Shown: piece after piece, positions 1 through 7,185 of the stretch
Numbering within the stretch: the stretch's first letter is position 1
Layout: every line of letters begins with the position of its first letter
From: an uncultured Flavobacteriales bacterium
Lineage (GTDB): Bacteria > Bacteroidota > Bacteroidia > Flavobacteriales > CALTNV01
Length of the DNA stretch: 15,127 nt
Direction: 5' to 3'
NCBI GenBank assembly: GCA_943845485.1
Contig: CALTNV010000019.1
Location: 1 to 15,127 of the forward strand
Notes under the pieces: generated by a model
Database searches by the model: none
Told to the model about the DNA's origin: nothing
The model's input: the letters and a program-made list of their open reading frames with translations, nothing else
Program-made: the position numbers and the translations under genes

Positions 1-599
1 TGCCAAAGTAAAAAATTACTAATTCGTTTTTCTCCACTAGTACGTATTAAAATTTCTGGATCGGGAATATCTTTGGTTGACATATTACTACTAAATAATT
101 CTGCACTAATATTATCAACACTTAGGTCTCCTTTTTTTACATCTGTAGATATTGATTTTACCGCTTCAATTATCTCCCATTTTGAACTATAACTTAGAGC
201 TAAAACTAAAGTTAACTTAGTGTTTTTTGATGTTTTTTCTATTGCATCAAAAAGAGTTTCTCTGCAATCAGAGGGTAAATCAGAAGTATTCCCTATAACT
301 TTTAATCTAACATTTTTTTTATTTAAAGTATCTAATTCTCCAGATATGGTATGCACCATTAACTCCATTAAAGCATCAACCTCTTCTTTAGGTCTATTCC
401 AATTTTCAGTAGAAAAAGCATAAAGGGTTAAATATTCAATATTTAACTCTAAGCATCCTTTTAATGCCTCTCTTACACCTGAAACACCTTGAATATGTCC
501 AAAAGCTCTATCTTCTCCTTTTTTTTGAGCCCACCTACCATTACCATCCATAATGATAGCTATATGCTTTGGTACATTTTCTGCTATTAAATCACTCAT
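1..599 (-). CDS. uppS: Isoprenyl (undecaprenyl diphosphate) synthase, 3' end cut by window edge
   Basis: This is a cis-prenyltransferase that condenses isopentenyl diphosphate onto farnesyl diphosphate to make the C55 lipid carrier for peptidoglycan and surface glycans; it acts at the inner face of the cytoplasmic membrane. The reading frame starts at the ATG at 599-597 and begins MSDLIAENVPKHIAIIMDGN. The family signature IIMDGNGRWA lies at residues 15-24 and carries the catalytic Asp18. AFSTENWNRP follows at 61-70, and an IPDPE-LIRTSGE substrate-binding motif sits close to the window edge. About 199 codons are present; the family is usually about 245 residues, so only the C-terminal 45 or so are missing. 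It follows the DUF6089 gene after a 112-nt gap, an order common in Flavobacteriia, where bamA usually comes next beyond this edge. Confidence 0.96.
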   Translation of the reverse strand, partial: MSDLIAENVPKHIAIIMDGNGRWAQKKGEDRAFGHIQGVSGVREALKGCLELNIEYLTLYAFSTENWNRPKEEVDALMELMVHTISGELDTLNKKNVRLKVIGNTSDLPSDCRETLFDAIEKTSKNTKLTLVLALSYSSKWEIIEAVKSISTDVKKGDLSVDNISAELFSSNMSTKDIPDPEILIRTSGEKRISNFLLW

Positions 600-628
600 T
601 AAACTATCTGAATTACCTACTATTTTTG

Positions 629-652
629 TTTACTCGCGTGAAGTTGAGTAAA
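629..652 (-). promoter_or_regulatory. Inverted repeat in the uppS leader
   Basis: TTTACTC at 629-635 and GAGTAAA at 646-652 form a perfect 7-bp stem with a 10-nt loop, 30 bases before the uppS start. A box one base off the Bacteroidota -7 consensus (TAGATTCG on the minus strand, 659-666) lies just upstream, with no clear -33 TTG. If that box is used, the hairpin would sit at the 5' end of the uppS mRNA. It could be an operator, a leader stem or chance; it lacks a T-tract, so it is not a terminator. Confidence 0.3.
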
Positions 653-665
653 TTTAAACGAATCT

Positions 666-696
666 AAAAAAAATATTGTAGTATTTTATAATATTT
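666..696 (-). terminator. Possible weak AT-only terminator after the DUF6089 gene
   Basis: Read on the minus strand, AAATATT (696-690) can pair with AATATTT (677-671) across a 12-nt loop, and a run of eight T residues (673-666) follows. It begins about 16 nt after the DUF6089 stop codon. The stem is entirely A-T, so it is weak, and in such AT-rich DNA it could be chance. It would partly separate uppS from the genes before it. Confidence 0.25.
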
Positions 697-711
697 AACG
701 ATAATAATTAC

Positions 712-1539
712 CTACATTTTTTTTAAATAAGAACAGGGGTCTTTACGTCCTCCTATACGATAGGTTAACATTACTCCATAGAAAGTATATATATCATTAT
801 CATATGGATTACCTCTTTTATCTCCTTCTTGGTGAATTATAGGACTTTTATCTGCAAAATCTACACTTAATGGATTTTTATTCAAGCTCATTTTTGCAGG
901 ATCTGCATAAACCGTACTAACATCATCTAAATAATCTGTAAAAGTAAATCTTATTCCCCATTCAACATTTAAAGCCCAAGCAGATGAAAGATTTATTTTA
1001 TACCCTAATCCAAAAGGAATAGCTATTTGAGATGACTTATAATAATCAGCATAACCCTCCATGCCTTGTCCTTCTGTACCTAATGGTTGTAAATCTTTAT
1101 AGTCACCATATATTTCAGCTTGAGGCCTCATATTAAAGTAAGTTAAACCAGAATACATATAAGGAGTGTGTTTAAACACCTTACTTCCTATTTCATAAGG
1201 TAAAAAGTTAACTTCTACGACTCCGGAAAGCTCAATGATTCTTGATCGAAAAGATAAATTTCTATTTTGTTCAAAATCAGAATTTTGTAAAGAATCAGCA
1301 CCAACAACATAACCATAATTTAAATTAGCTCTTAATACAATCCTATTGTTAGCTAAAGAATACCTATAAATTACACCAACAGATAATCGAGGGTTATTAA
1401 AAGGACCACTATTTAACTCTCCTAGATAATTATTAGCCCCAATAACTAGACCAATTTCTGATGATTGAGCACTTAAACTGGCTATACCAATAAAAACAAG
1501 TGTTATTGTACTATATATTTTCTTAATTACTTGCATCAT
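712..1539 (-). CDS. DUF6089-family outer-membrane beta-barrel protein
   Basis: This protein of 275 residues starts with a signal peptide: Lys-rich residues 5-7, a hydrophobic stretch and SLSAQ at about 22-25, with likely cleavage after SLSA or SLSAQ. The mature part begins with the pattern EIGLVIGANNYLGELN and then alternates aromatic/hydrophobic with polar residues, ending in YRIGGRKDPCSYLKK; this matches the DUF6089 family of Bacteroidota. These are predicted small outer-membrane barrels. Their job is not established, although they are repeatedly found between nadK and uppS/bamA, as here, which hints at a role in envelope assembly (inference). Two adjacent ATG codons (1539 and 1536) could serve as start. 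The gap from nadK is 59 nt with no convincing promoter, so it is probably part of the same transcript. Confidence 0.87.
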   Translation of the reverse strand: MMQVIKKIYSTITLVFIGIASLSAQSSEIGLVIGANNYLGELNSGPFNNPRLSVGVIYRYSLANNRIVLRANLNYGYVVGADSLQNSDFEQNRNLSFRSRIIELSGVVEVNFLPYEIGSKVFKHTPYMYSGLTYFNMRPQAEIYGDYKDLQPLGTEGQGMEGYADYYKSSQIAIPFGLGYKINLSSAWALNVEWGIRFTFTDYLDDVSTVYADPAKMSLNKNPLSVDFADKSPIIHQEGDKRGNPYDNDIYTFYGVMLTYRIGGRKDPCSYLKKM

Positions 1540-1598
1540 TTATTTTTTTCATATCTACTAATTTATAGAACTAATAAATTTCATAATTATTGTAACAA

Positions 1599-2480
1599 CT
1601 AATTACGTCTATCAATCCCCCAATTCAATTTATTTCTAAGCGTTGTTAAATAACTTGTCCCTTCAAGCTGAATAATTTTAACTCTAAAATCAGATTTAGA
1701 CAATTTCAATTCATAAGAAGAATCTATCACTTCTGTTCTACTATCTAAAGCTGCCAAAAAGTTTTTCCCTCTCCCTTCTACTTTTATTGAAATTTCTTCA
1801 GAACTTGATAAAACTACTGGTCTAACTGTTAAAGTATGAGGTGCTATTGGAGTGATGATGACATTTTGACTTCCTGGAATCATAATAGGACCTCCACAAC
1901 TTAGAGAATAAGCTGTTGATCCAGTTGTAGTTGCAACTATCAATCCATCTGCCCAATAAGTATTTAGGTATTCCCCATTCACAAAAACCTGAATAGTGAT
2001 CATTGACGATGATTCTTTTTTATGAACAGAAAATTCGTTTAGCGCATAGTTAAAATCTCCAAATAAATCATTTTTAGCATCTAATTTAATCAATGCCCTT
2101 TCATCAATTTGATATCTTTTTTGTAACAATTTAATAATACTATCTTTAATCTCATCTTTTGATATGCTCGCTAAAAACCCTAGCCTACCAGTATTAACCC
2201 CTAAAATTGGTATCTCTGAATCTCTAATTAAAGTTACAGCATCAAGTATTGTTCCGTCTCCACCTATTGAAATCATTGCATCAACACTACTATCTAAATC
2301 ACTATGATAATTATATAATGTAATATGCTCTGGTAAAGATTTAATCCGTTCTTTTAAAAATGAATAAAAAGGTTGATAAATCAACACTTCAACTTCTTCC
2401 TCAATCAACTGAGTAAATAAAACTTCAATTGATGAATTAACCTCTTCACTATATGATCTACCGTAAATTGCAATTTTCAT
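1599..2480 (-). CDS. nadK: NAD kinase
   Basis: A cytosolic enzyme that phosphorylates NAD+ at the 2' position of its adenosine ribose to give NADP+, using ATP. All family motifs are visible in the 293 residues: GGDGT at 73-77 with the catalytic Asp75, NTGRLGFLA at 96-104, the NE pair at 148-149 that binds the nicotinamide ribose, the DGLIVATTTGSTAYSLSCGG block at 178-197, and PIAPHTLTVRP at 211-221. The length is normal. Its ATG overlaps the stop codon of the Omp85-like gene by one base (TAATG), so translation is probably coupled to that gene. Downstream, after 59 nt, comes the DUF6089 gene on the same strand. Confidence 0.97.
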   Translation of the reverse strand: MKIAIYGRSYSEEVNSSIEVLFTQLIEEEVEVLIYQPFYSFLKERIKSLPEHITLYNYHSDLDSSVDAMISIGGDGTILDAVTLIRDSEIPILGVNTGRLGFLASISKDEIKDSIIKLLQKRYQIDERALIKLDAKNDLFGDFNYALNEFSVHKKESSSMITIQVFVNGEYLNTYWADGLIVATTTGSTAYSLSCGGPIMIPGSQNVIITPIAPHTLTVRPVVLSSSEEISIKVEGRGKNFLAALDSRTEVIDSSYELKLSKSDFRVKIIQLEGTSYLTTLRNKLNWGIDRRN

Positions 2481-3853
2481 TATATTGGCTGAATAAAATG
2501 TATATAAAACCCTACATCATCTAAATGATTTAAAGTTGTTTCAAATCTAATTATTTTATCGTAATACGTTACAAAATCAAGCCCTAACCCTACACCTTGT
2601 AAATAATCATTTGTTAGGTTATTTACTTCTGAATTAAAATTATTATAAACGTATCCAAAATCAAAAAACAAATTTAAGTATAATGCGTAATGTATTTTTG
2701 AAAATTTAGGATTTTTTACAAAAGAAAGGTTTGATACTGTCGGCTTTAACAAATTATATTTTAAATTACTTCTGAATAAAAAATAATGTAAACCATCAAT
2801 TAAATAATATTCATATCCCCTAACAAATTCATCATACCCTAACCCTCTTTGAAAATAATAAGTTGGATTTTTATAAAAACTATATTTCCCTTTTACACTA
2901 TAAGCAATATAAAACTTATTATCTAATTTAATATAATGCTTAAAACTTTGCCTGACAAAAGCATTAGCCACTATTTCAGATTCGTTTAGCATTGGTGTCA
3001 CATTCAAATTAGTTTTAGCATAAATACCACTTAAAGGGTAAGCAACCTGATCTCTAAAGTCTAAATCAAACCTATAATCAAAAGTCATATAAGTTATTTT
3101 ATTTGATAACAAAAAATTTGGATTATAGGTCAAAACAGTATCTTTTACCATCACATGATAAAACCCAAAGGAAAATAAATGCTTGTAGTTTATTTTAGGT
3201 CTAAAGATATAAGTTATTTCTGCACCTGTGTTTTCTAACACGCTACTTGAATCATTTTTTATATAATATTGTTCATTATCCACACTATTTGCAATCACTT
3301 CATTATTAGAAAAATAAGTTACATAAGTTTTAACTCCATGTTTTAGTTGCCCGTCTATGAAAGGTTTATCGTATTGCAAGGAAACTTGTTTGGTATACCC
3401 CCATTGGAGCTGAGTACTCAAAATTTCGTTTCTTCCTCTGAAATTATTTTGAGTCAACAAAACCCCATAACTCAATTTGTAGTAATTCTTCTCCTCCAAC
3501 CAACTATTAATATTTGTACCACCAAACCTAAGAATAGGATAAGGCCAGAAATACCATCTTTCTTGGACATTAACAAATAATAAAACATGGTTACTATTGA
3601 CTATTTTATACGAGATATCAACAAAATTAAACAAAGACAACCTTAATAAGTTCTCTTTAGATGCTTCAATAAACTCCTGAAGTTTAGAGACTGAAATTTT
3701 ACTATTAACACTAAACTCTAGTTCTCTTTCTAAAATAAATCGCTTTGTTTTTGTATTACCTATTATGGATATAGAATCTATAACATAACTCTTTTGCCCA
3801 TCAACCAAAAAGCTAATAAAGAATAAAGAAAAAAAGAAAAAAAAACGAAACAT
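2480..3853 (-). CDS. Small single-POTRA Omp85-family outer-membrane protein (BamA/TamA-like)
   Basis: This protein has 457 residues. Residues 1-19 form a signal peptide, very rich in Phe and ending VDGQ. Residues 22-98 look like one POTRA domain (VIDSISIIGNTKTKRFILER at its start, then helix and closing strands up to VNVQERW). Residues 105-457 are barrel-like, with two Omp85 hallmarks: the DFRDQVAYPLSGIYA segment (265-279), equivalent to the family's D-R-D-x-P-x-G motif, and VRGY at 344-347 in the position of the conserved lid-loop VRGF/Y motif. BamA has five POTRA domains and TamA three, so this is a minimal relative. The substrate is unknown: it could insert or export a specific protein or move lipids. 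It overlaps the CBS gene before it and nadK after it by one base each. The start is the ATG within the upstream TAATG. Confidence 0.85.
   Translation of the reverse strand: MFRFFFFFSLFFISFLVDGQKSYVIDSISIIGNTKTKRFILERELEFSVNSKISVSKLQEFIEASKENLLRLSLFNFVDISYKIVNSNHVLLFVNVQERWYFWPYPILRFGGTNINSWLEEKNYYKLSYGVLLTQNNFRGRNEILSTQLQWGYTKQVSLQYDKPFIDGQLKHGVKTYVTYFSNNEVIANSVDNEQYYIKNDSSSVLENTGAEITYIFRPKINYKHLFSFGFYHVMVKDTVLTYNPNFLLSNKITYMTFDYRFDLDFRDQVAYPLSGIYAKTNLNVTPMLNESEIVANAFVRQSFKHYIKLDNKFYIAYSVKGKYSFYKNPTYYFQRGLGYDEFVRGYEYYLIDGLHYFLFRSNLKYNLLKPTVSNLSFVKNPKFSKIHYALYLNLFFDFGYVYNNFNSEVNNLTNDYLQGVGLGLDFVTYYDKIIRFETTLNHLDDVGFYIHFIQPI
3829..3845 (-). repeat. T-tracts in the signal-peptide codons of the Omp85-like gene
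   Basis: On the coding strand a run of nine T (3845-3837) and, one base later, a run of seven T (3835-3829) encode most of the phenylalanines at residues 4-8. Runs this long can slip during replication or transcription. Whether they do so here cannot be told from one sequence. Confidence 0.6.
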
Positions 3854-4518
3854 TAGATATTTAGATAGTTCATCAACCCTTCATATCTTTCGTTCAAATC
3901 ATCCTGAAAAACACTATGATGATAAGCTAATTTAACCTGATACTCATGCCTGCTAAAAGTTTGTAAAACATTATCTAATTGCATTTGATCAAGCTTTAAG
4001 GTTATCAACAACTTCCCTTTTTGTGTTAACTCAGACATTAAACTTAATATTTTGACATTGTTTTCTTCAACCAATCTACATATTTTTGACGTTGAGTAAT
4101 CTCTAGGATCCATTTCTAAAATGATAATACCACCAGGTCTATCTGCTCCTGAAAGAACAAACAACTCTTTCAAAACTTCTGAGTTATTTACTTCTCCTAA
4201 GTATAGTTTATCATTATCAATAACAGGAATTGAAGAAAGTTGATGCTTTTGCATTAAAATCAAAGCGTCAAAGAAAATATTTTTTTTTGATAAATAAATT
4301 GAAGGAAATTCAAAAGGAAGCTCTGCTAATGTTGAATTAACATCATAAATATCATTTAGCATTTCTTCTGTTAAAACACCAATGAGCTTATTATTTTGAT
4401 CTAATAATGATATTTGTTCCAACTTAAAATCATCCATCAAGTCAATAACATGATGAACCTTATCTGTTGTTTTAGCATAAGGATGATCTAAAGTTAATAT
4501 ATCGGCAACAAACATCAT
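3853..4518 (-). CDS. CBS-domain pair protein with ACT-like C-terminal domain
   Basis: This protein has 221 residues and no signal peptide, so it should be cytosolic. Two CBS motifs can be traced: residues 1-57 (ending KLIGVLTEEML) and 73-120 (core QLSSIPVIDNDKLYLGEVNNSEVL). Residues 129-200 start GGIIILEMDPRDYSTSKICR and show the beta-alpha-beta-beta-alpha-beta pattern of an ACT-type domain. The plan resembles AcuB-like proteins. CBS pairs usually bind adenosyl compounds such as AMP, ATP, NAD or S-adenosylmethionine and act as sensors; the ligand here is unknown. It is first in the minus-strand block, divergent from pdxJ, and its stop overlaps the Omp85-like start by one base. Either of two consecutive ATG codons (4518, 4515) may be used. 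Confidence 0.85.
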   Translation of the reverse strand: MMFVADILTLDHPYAKTTDKVHHVIDLMDDFKLEQISLLDQNNKLIGVLTEEMLNDIYDVNSTLAELPFEFPSIYLSKKNIFFDALILMQKHQLSSIPVIDNDKLYLGEVNNSEVLKELFVLSGADRPGGIIILEMDPRDYSTSKICRLVEENNVKILSLMSELTQKGKLLITLKLDQMQLDNVLQTFSRHEYQVKLAYHHSVFQDDLNERYEGLMNYLNI

Positions 4519-4551
4519 ATTTAATATTTTTACATTTAGTTAAAATCAATA

Positions 4552-4559
4552 CAAAAATA
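4552..4559 (-). promoter_or_regulatory. Candidate -7 box for the CBS-Omp85-nadK block
   Basis: TATTTTTG on the minus strand matches the Bacteroidota sigma-ABfr consensus TAnnTTTG exactly, 33 bases before the CBS start. No TTG stands at the expected -33 spacing, so support is partial. Confidence 0.4.
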
Positions 4560-4594
4560 CAACTTTATTTTTAACGAATAAACGAGTTAAAATA

Positions 4595-4626
4595 TTGCTT
4601 CTACTCATTAATATACATTATTTTTG
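4595..4626 (+). promoter_or_regulatory. Candidate promoter for pdxJ
   Basis: TTG at 4595-4597 and TATTTTTG at 4619-4626, separated by 21 bp, match the Bacteroidota -33 and -7 elements. The predicted transcript start is about 4632, giving a leader of about 30 nt before the pdxJ ATG. It lies back to back with the CBS promoter candidate in the 144-bp divergent region. Confidence 0.55.
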
Positions 4627-4662
4627 TAACATACAATTATTATTTTCTTTTAAAAACTTACT

Positions 4663-5376
4663 ATGACTAAGTTAAGTGTAAACATTAATAAACTAGCCAC
4701 CATAAGAAATGCTAGAGGTGGAAACATTCCTAATTTAACAAAAGCTGCTATAGATATTGAATCTTTTGGTGCACAAGGAATAACTATACACCCTAGACCA
4801 GACGAAAGACATATTACAACTAAGGATAGTTATGACTTAAAAAAGATAGTGACTACTGAATATAATATTGAAGGGTATCCTGATAAACGTTTTATGAAAA
4901 TGATTAAAGAGTTAAGACCCGACCAAGCAACTCTTGTTCCAGATCCTCCTCACGTTCTAACCTCAAACGCTGGTTGGGATACATACAAAAACGAAACGTT
5001 TTTAAGCGATACTATTGAAGAAATAAAATCTTACGGAGTAAGAACCTCTATATTCGTAGACACTGATTTAAAAACTATAGAAGGTGCTAAAAAAACAAAT
5101 ACTGATAGAATTGAGCTGTATACTGAAAACTATGCTACTCAATTTGAGTTAGATAAAAACATAGCTATTGAACCATATATAAAAGCTGCAAAACTTGCTC
5201 AGGAATTAAATTTAGGAGTAAATGCAGGCCACGATTTAAATCTTGAAAATCTTTCTTTTTTTAAAAACAAAATTGAAAACTTACTTGAAGTATCCATCGG
5301 ACATGCTTTAATTGCAGATGCTTTATATTTAGGATTAGAAAATACGATACAGATGTATTTAAAACGACTACAATAA
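4663..5376 (+). CDS. pdxJ: Pyridoxine 5'-phosphate synthase
   Basis: This enzyme closes the pyridine ring of vitamin B6, joining 1-deoxy-D-xylulose 5-phosphate with 3-amino-2-oxopropyl phosphate, the product of PdxA. The TIM-barrel family pattern is clear in the 237 residues: [17 protein letters not shown] at 4-20, [13 protein letters not shown] at 39-51 with His43 and Arg45, catalytic Glu70 before GYPD, Glu151, GVNAGHDLN at 185-193 with His190, and [10 protein letters not shown] at 212-221. The length is typical. It is divergent from the CBS gene and 3 nt from the hydrolase after it, so the two are probably one transcript. The partner enzyme PdxA is encoded about 6.6 kb away on the same strand. 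Confidence 0.97.
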   Translation: MTKLSVNINKLATIRNARGGNIPNLTKAAIDIESFGAQGITIHPRPDERHITTKDSYDLKKIVTTEYNIEGYPDKRFMKMIKELRPDQATLVPDPPHVLTSNAGWDTYKNETFLSDTIEEIKSYGVRTSIFVDTDLKTIEGAKKTNTDRIELYTENYATQFELDKNIAIEPYIKAAKLAQELNLGVNAGHDLNLENLSFFKNKIENLLEVSIGHALIADALYLGLENTIQMYLKRLQ

Positions 5377-5379
5377 ATT

Positions 5380-6141
5380 ATGCTTTATTATAAAACTTTT
5401 GGGGAAGGGCAACCTTTATTAATTTTACATGGGTTATTTGGATCATCAGATAATTGGACTACACTAGCAAAACAATTTTCAGAAACAAATCAAGTCTGGC
5501 TTATTGATCAAAGAAACCACGGCAGATCATTTCATTCTGATGAATTTGATTACTGGGCAATGGCAGATGACTTATTAGAGTTAATTGAAGAAAATGAATT
5601 AGAAAACATCATTCTTTTAGGACATTCTATGGGAGGAAAAACAGCTATGACCTTTACTCAACAGCACCAAGAATATATAAAAAAACTGATTATTGCAGAT
5701 ATAGGCCCTAAACAATATCCCATTCATCATCAAACAATTTTAAAAGGATTAAACGCTTTAAATTTTGACGAAATTAAATCAAGAAAAGAAGCTGAGAACA
5801 CTTTAAGCCAATACATCTCAGAAACTTCTACAAGACAGTTTTTATTAAAAAACTTACACTGGGAAGTTCCCGGAAAAAAATTAAATTGGAGATTTAATCT
5901 TCATGTTCTATCAAGAGAAATACATAATATTGTTGAAGGGCTTCCCCATCAAATTGTTGAAACAGATACACTATTTATTAGAGGATTAAAATCTGATTAT
6001 ATTTTAGATGAAGATATTAATGATATTCAAACTCAATTTGTAAACAGTAAAATTGAATCTATTTCAGATGCTGGTCATTGGCTTCATGCTGAAGCACCAG
6101 AAACTTTTAAAAAATTAGTAACAGATTTTATCAATTCATAA
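5380..6141 (+). CDS. Alpha/beta-hydrolase (YbfF-like esterase)
   Basis: A cytosolic alpha/beta-fold hydrolase of 253 residues. An oxyanion-hole HGLFGS (17-22) and DQRNHGRS (43-50) precede the nucleophile elbow GHSMGGK (81-87) with Ser83. Asp206 in RGLKSDYI and His233 in DAGHWLHAEAP complete a plausible catalytic triad. The HGLFGSSDNW and DQRNHGRS pattern is typical of the YbfF/ABHD11 group of acyl esterases. The true substrate is unknown. It follows pdxJ by 3 nt in Flavobacteriia-like fashion, but a role in B6 metabolism does not follow from this. The stop codon lies inside a perfect inverted repeat that separates it from the convergent gatC. Confidence 0.9.
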   Translation: MLYYKTFGEGQPLLILHGLFGSSDNWTTLAKQFSETNQVWLIDQRNHGRSFHSDEFDYWAMADDLLELIEENELENIILLGHSMGGKTAMTFTQQHQEYIKKLIIADIGPKQYPIHHQTILKGLNALNFDEIKSRKEAENTLSQYISETSTRQFLLKNLHWEVPGKKLNWRFNLHVLSREIHNIVEGLPHQIVETDTLFIRGLKSDYILDEDINDIQTQFVNSKIESISDAGHWLHAEAPETFKKLVTDFINS

Positions 6142-6151
6142 AATCTGTTAC
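6118..6151. terminator. Perfect 14-bp hairpin at the convergent hydrolase/gatC junction
   Basis: GTAACAGATTTTAT (6118-6131) and ATAAAATCTGTTAC (6138-6151) are exact reverse complements around a 6-nt loop. The stem contains the last hydrolase codons and its TAA stop, and starts 11 nt past the gatC stop on the other strand. It is therefore placed to act on both transcripts. No T-tract follows on either side, so it may be a 3'-end protecting stem or a factor-aided terminator rather than a classical intrinsic one. Confidence 0.55.
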
Positions 6152-6161
6152 CAACCTATAC

Positions 6162-6452
6162 TTACTTGGTAAGAACTTTTGGCACTTTAAAATAATCAGT
6201 GTCTGGATCTGGGGAATTCTTCAATGCTTCTTGATGAGTAATTGATTGTTTAACTTCATCTTCCCTAAGCACATTTACTCCCTCTGTCATATAAATTAAA
6301 GGTTCAACTCCCTCAGTATCAATATCATTTAATTTATCAACGAAAGCAATAATCTTATTTAAATCTTCTTTTATCGCTAACTTTTCTTTATTTTTAAATT
6401 CTAACTTAGAAACATTAGCTATGTAATCTATTGTTTTATCATCTATATTCAT
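6162..6452 (-). CDS. gatC: Asp-tRNA(Asn)/Glu-tRNA(Gln) amidotransferase subunit C
   Basis: The small 96-residue subunit of the GatCAB complex, which turns Glu-tRNA(Gln) or Asp-tRNA(Asn) into the amidated forms. GatC wraps around GatA and GatB and stabilises them. The family pattern is evident: an N-terminal helix with DYIANVSKLEF (9-19), then a helix containing LNKIIAFVDKLNDIDTEGVEP (31-51), a LREDEV segment (62-67), and the C-terminal PDPDTDYFKVPKVL (81-94). The length is normal. Its ATG lies inside the end of the acyltransferase gene (14-nt overlap), so it is the last gene of the minus-strand operon and probably translationally coupled. gatA and gatB are not in this window. Confidence 0.95.
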   Translation of the reverse strand: MNIDDKTIDYIANVSKLEFKNKEKLAIKEDLNKIIAFVDKLNDIDTEGVEPLIYMTEGVNVLREDEVKQSITHQEALKNSPDPDTDYFKVPKVLTK

Positions 6453-7185
6453 AATACTTAAATAATTCTTTTTGTATCGTATTGAAAGTCTTTTGACGCA
6501 AAAATACTAAATCTTCCTTAAGGTTACCACAATTACTTTTAATAGGTGGATGAATAATTACTTTAGAAATACCAGGTAAATTTTTAGAAAAAATATTTTC
6601 TGGATCATTTAGCCTGAGATGATTATTCAAAAACGTTAAAGGTAACACATCAACCTTTTGGTTAATTGCCATTTGAAAAGCACCATTTTTAAACCTTAAC
6701 ATTTCTGGAATTTTTTCAGATATTGTTCCTTCAGGGAAAATAGCAACAGAATTACCTTTTAAAAGCTGAAAATTTGCTTTTTGTAAAGATAATGCTGACT
6801 GCTTAATACTTGATCTATTTACTGAAATATCCATCCCTTTTTTAAAAAACACACCTACAAAAGGCCATTTTTCTAATTCAGACTTCCCCATAAAAACAAA
6901 ATAAAAAGGAATAACTCTATACATTAAAACAATATCAAAATATGACATATGATTTGCACAGATTACATAATTTGCATGATTAGAAATATTCTTTTTTCCT
7001 TTGACATCAATGAAAATACCTGAGAAAAAACAAACTACAAAAGCCCATGTTTTTTTTAATTTAAATACAATAATAAAATTTTTTTCCTTTTTTAAAAGAA
7101 AATAAAATGCTGGATAAAAAACAAAGGAAACAACGACAAATACAATAAAGAAATAGAGCTTGTAAAGCGCATAAATTATTTTCAT
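6439..7185 (-). CDS. plsC: 1-acyl-sn-glycerol-3-phosphate acyltransferase family protein
   Basis: A membrane-bound acyltransferase of 248 residues. It probably transfers an acyl group to lysophosphatidic acid to give phosphatidic acid. Two hydrophobic segments (about 8-32 and 46-58) anchor the N-terminus. The catalytic HX4D motif is NHMSYFD (78-84, His79 and Asp84), followed by the Arg-containing DISVNRSS (119-126) and the substrate-binding FPEGT (150-154), then a Pro-containing VLPLTFLNN segment. These are the four blocks of the PlsC family. Bacteroidota often carry several paralogues, including ones for ornithine or glycine lipids, so the exact substrate is inferred. It overlaps riboflavin synthase by 4 nt (ATGA) upstream and gatC by 14 nt downstream. 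Confidence 0.9.
   Translation of the reverse strand: MKIIYALYKLYFFIVFVVVSFVFYPAFYFLLKKEKNFIIVFKLKKTWAFVVCFFSGIFIDVKGKKNISNHANYVICANHMSYFDIVLMYRVIPFYFVFMGKSELEKWPFVGVFFKKGMDISVNRSSIKQSALSLQKANFQLLKGNSVAIFPEGTISEKIPEMLRFKNGAFQMAINQKVDVLPLTFLNNHLRLNDPENIFSKNLPGISKVIIHPPIKSNCGNLKEDLVFLRQKTFNTIQKELFKYYEYR

Noticed and set aside
220..423. Plus-strand open frame of 67 codons
   Set aside because: It is antisense to uppS, which has all family motifs. The same holds for the open frames at 3347-3580, 7872-8063, 9618-9833, 10049-10273, 10527-10811, 12427-12696 and 14060-14263, all opposite or overlapping well-supported genes.
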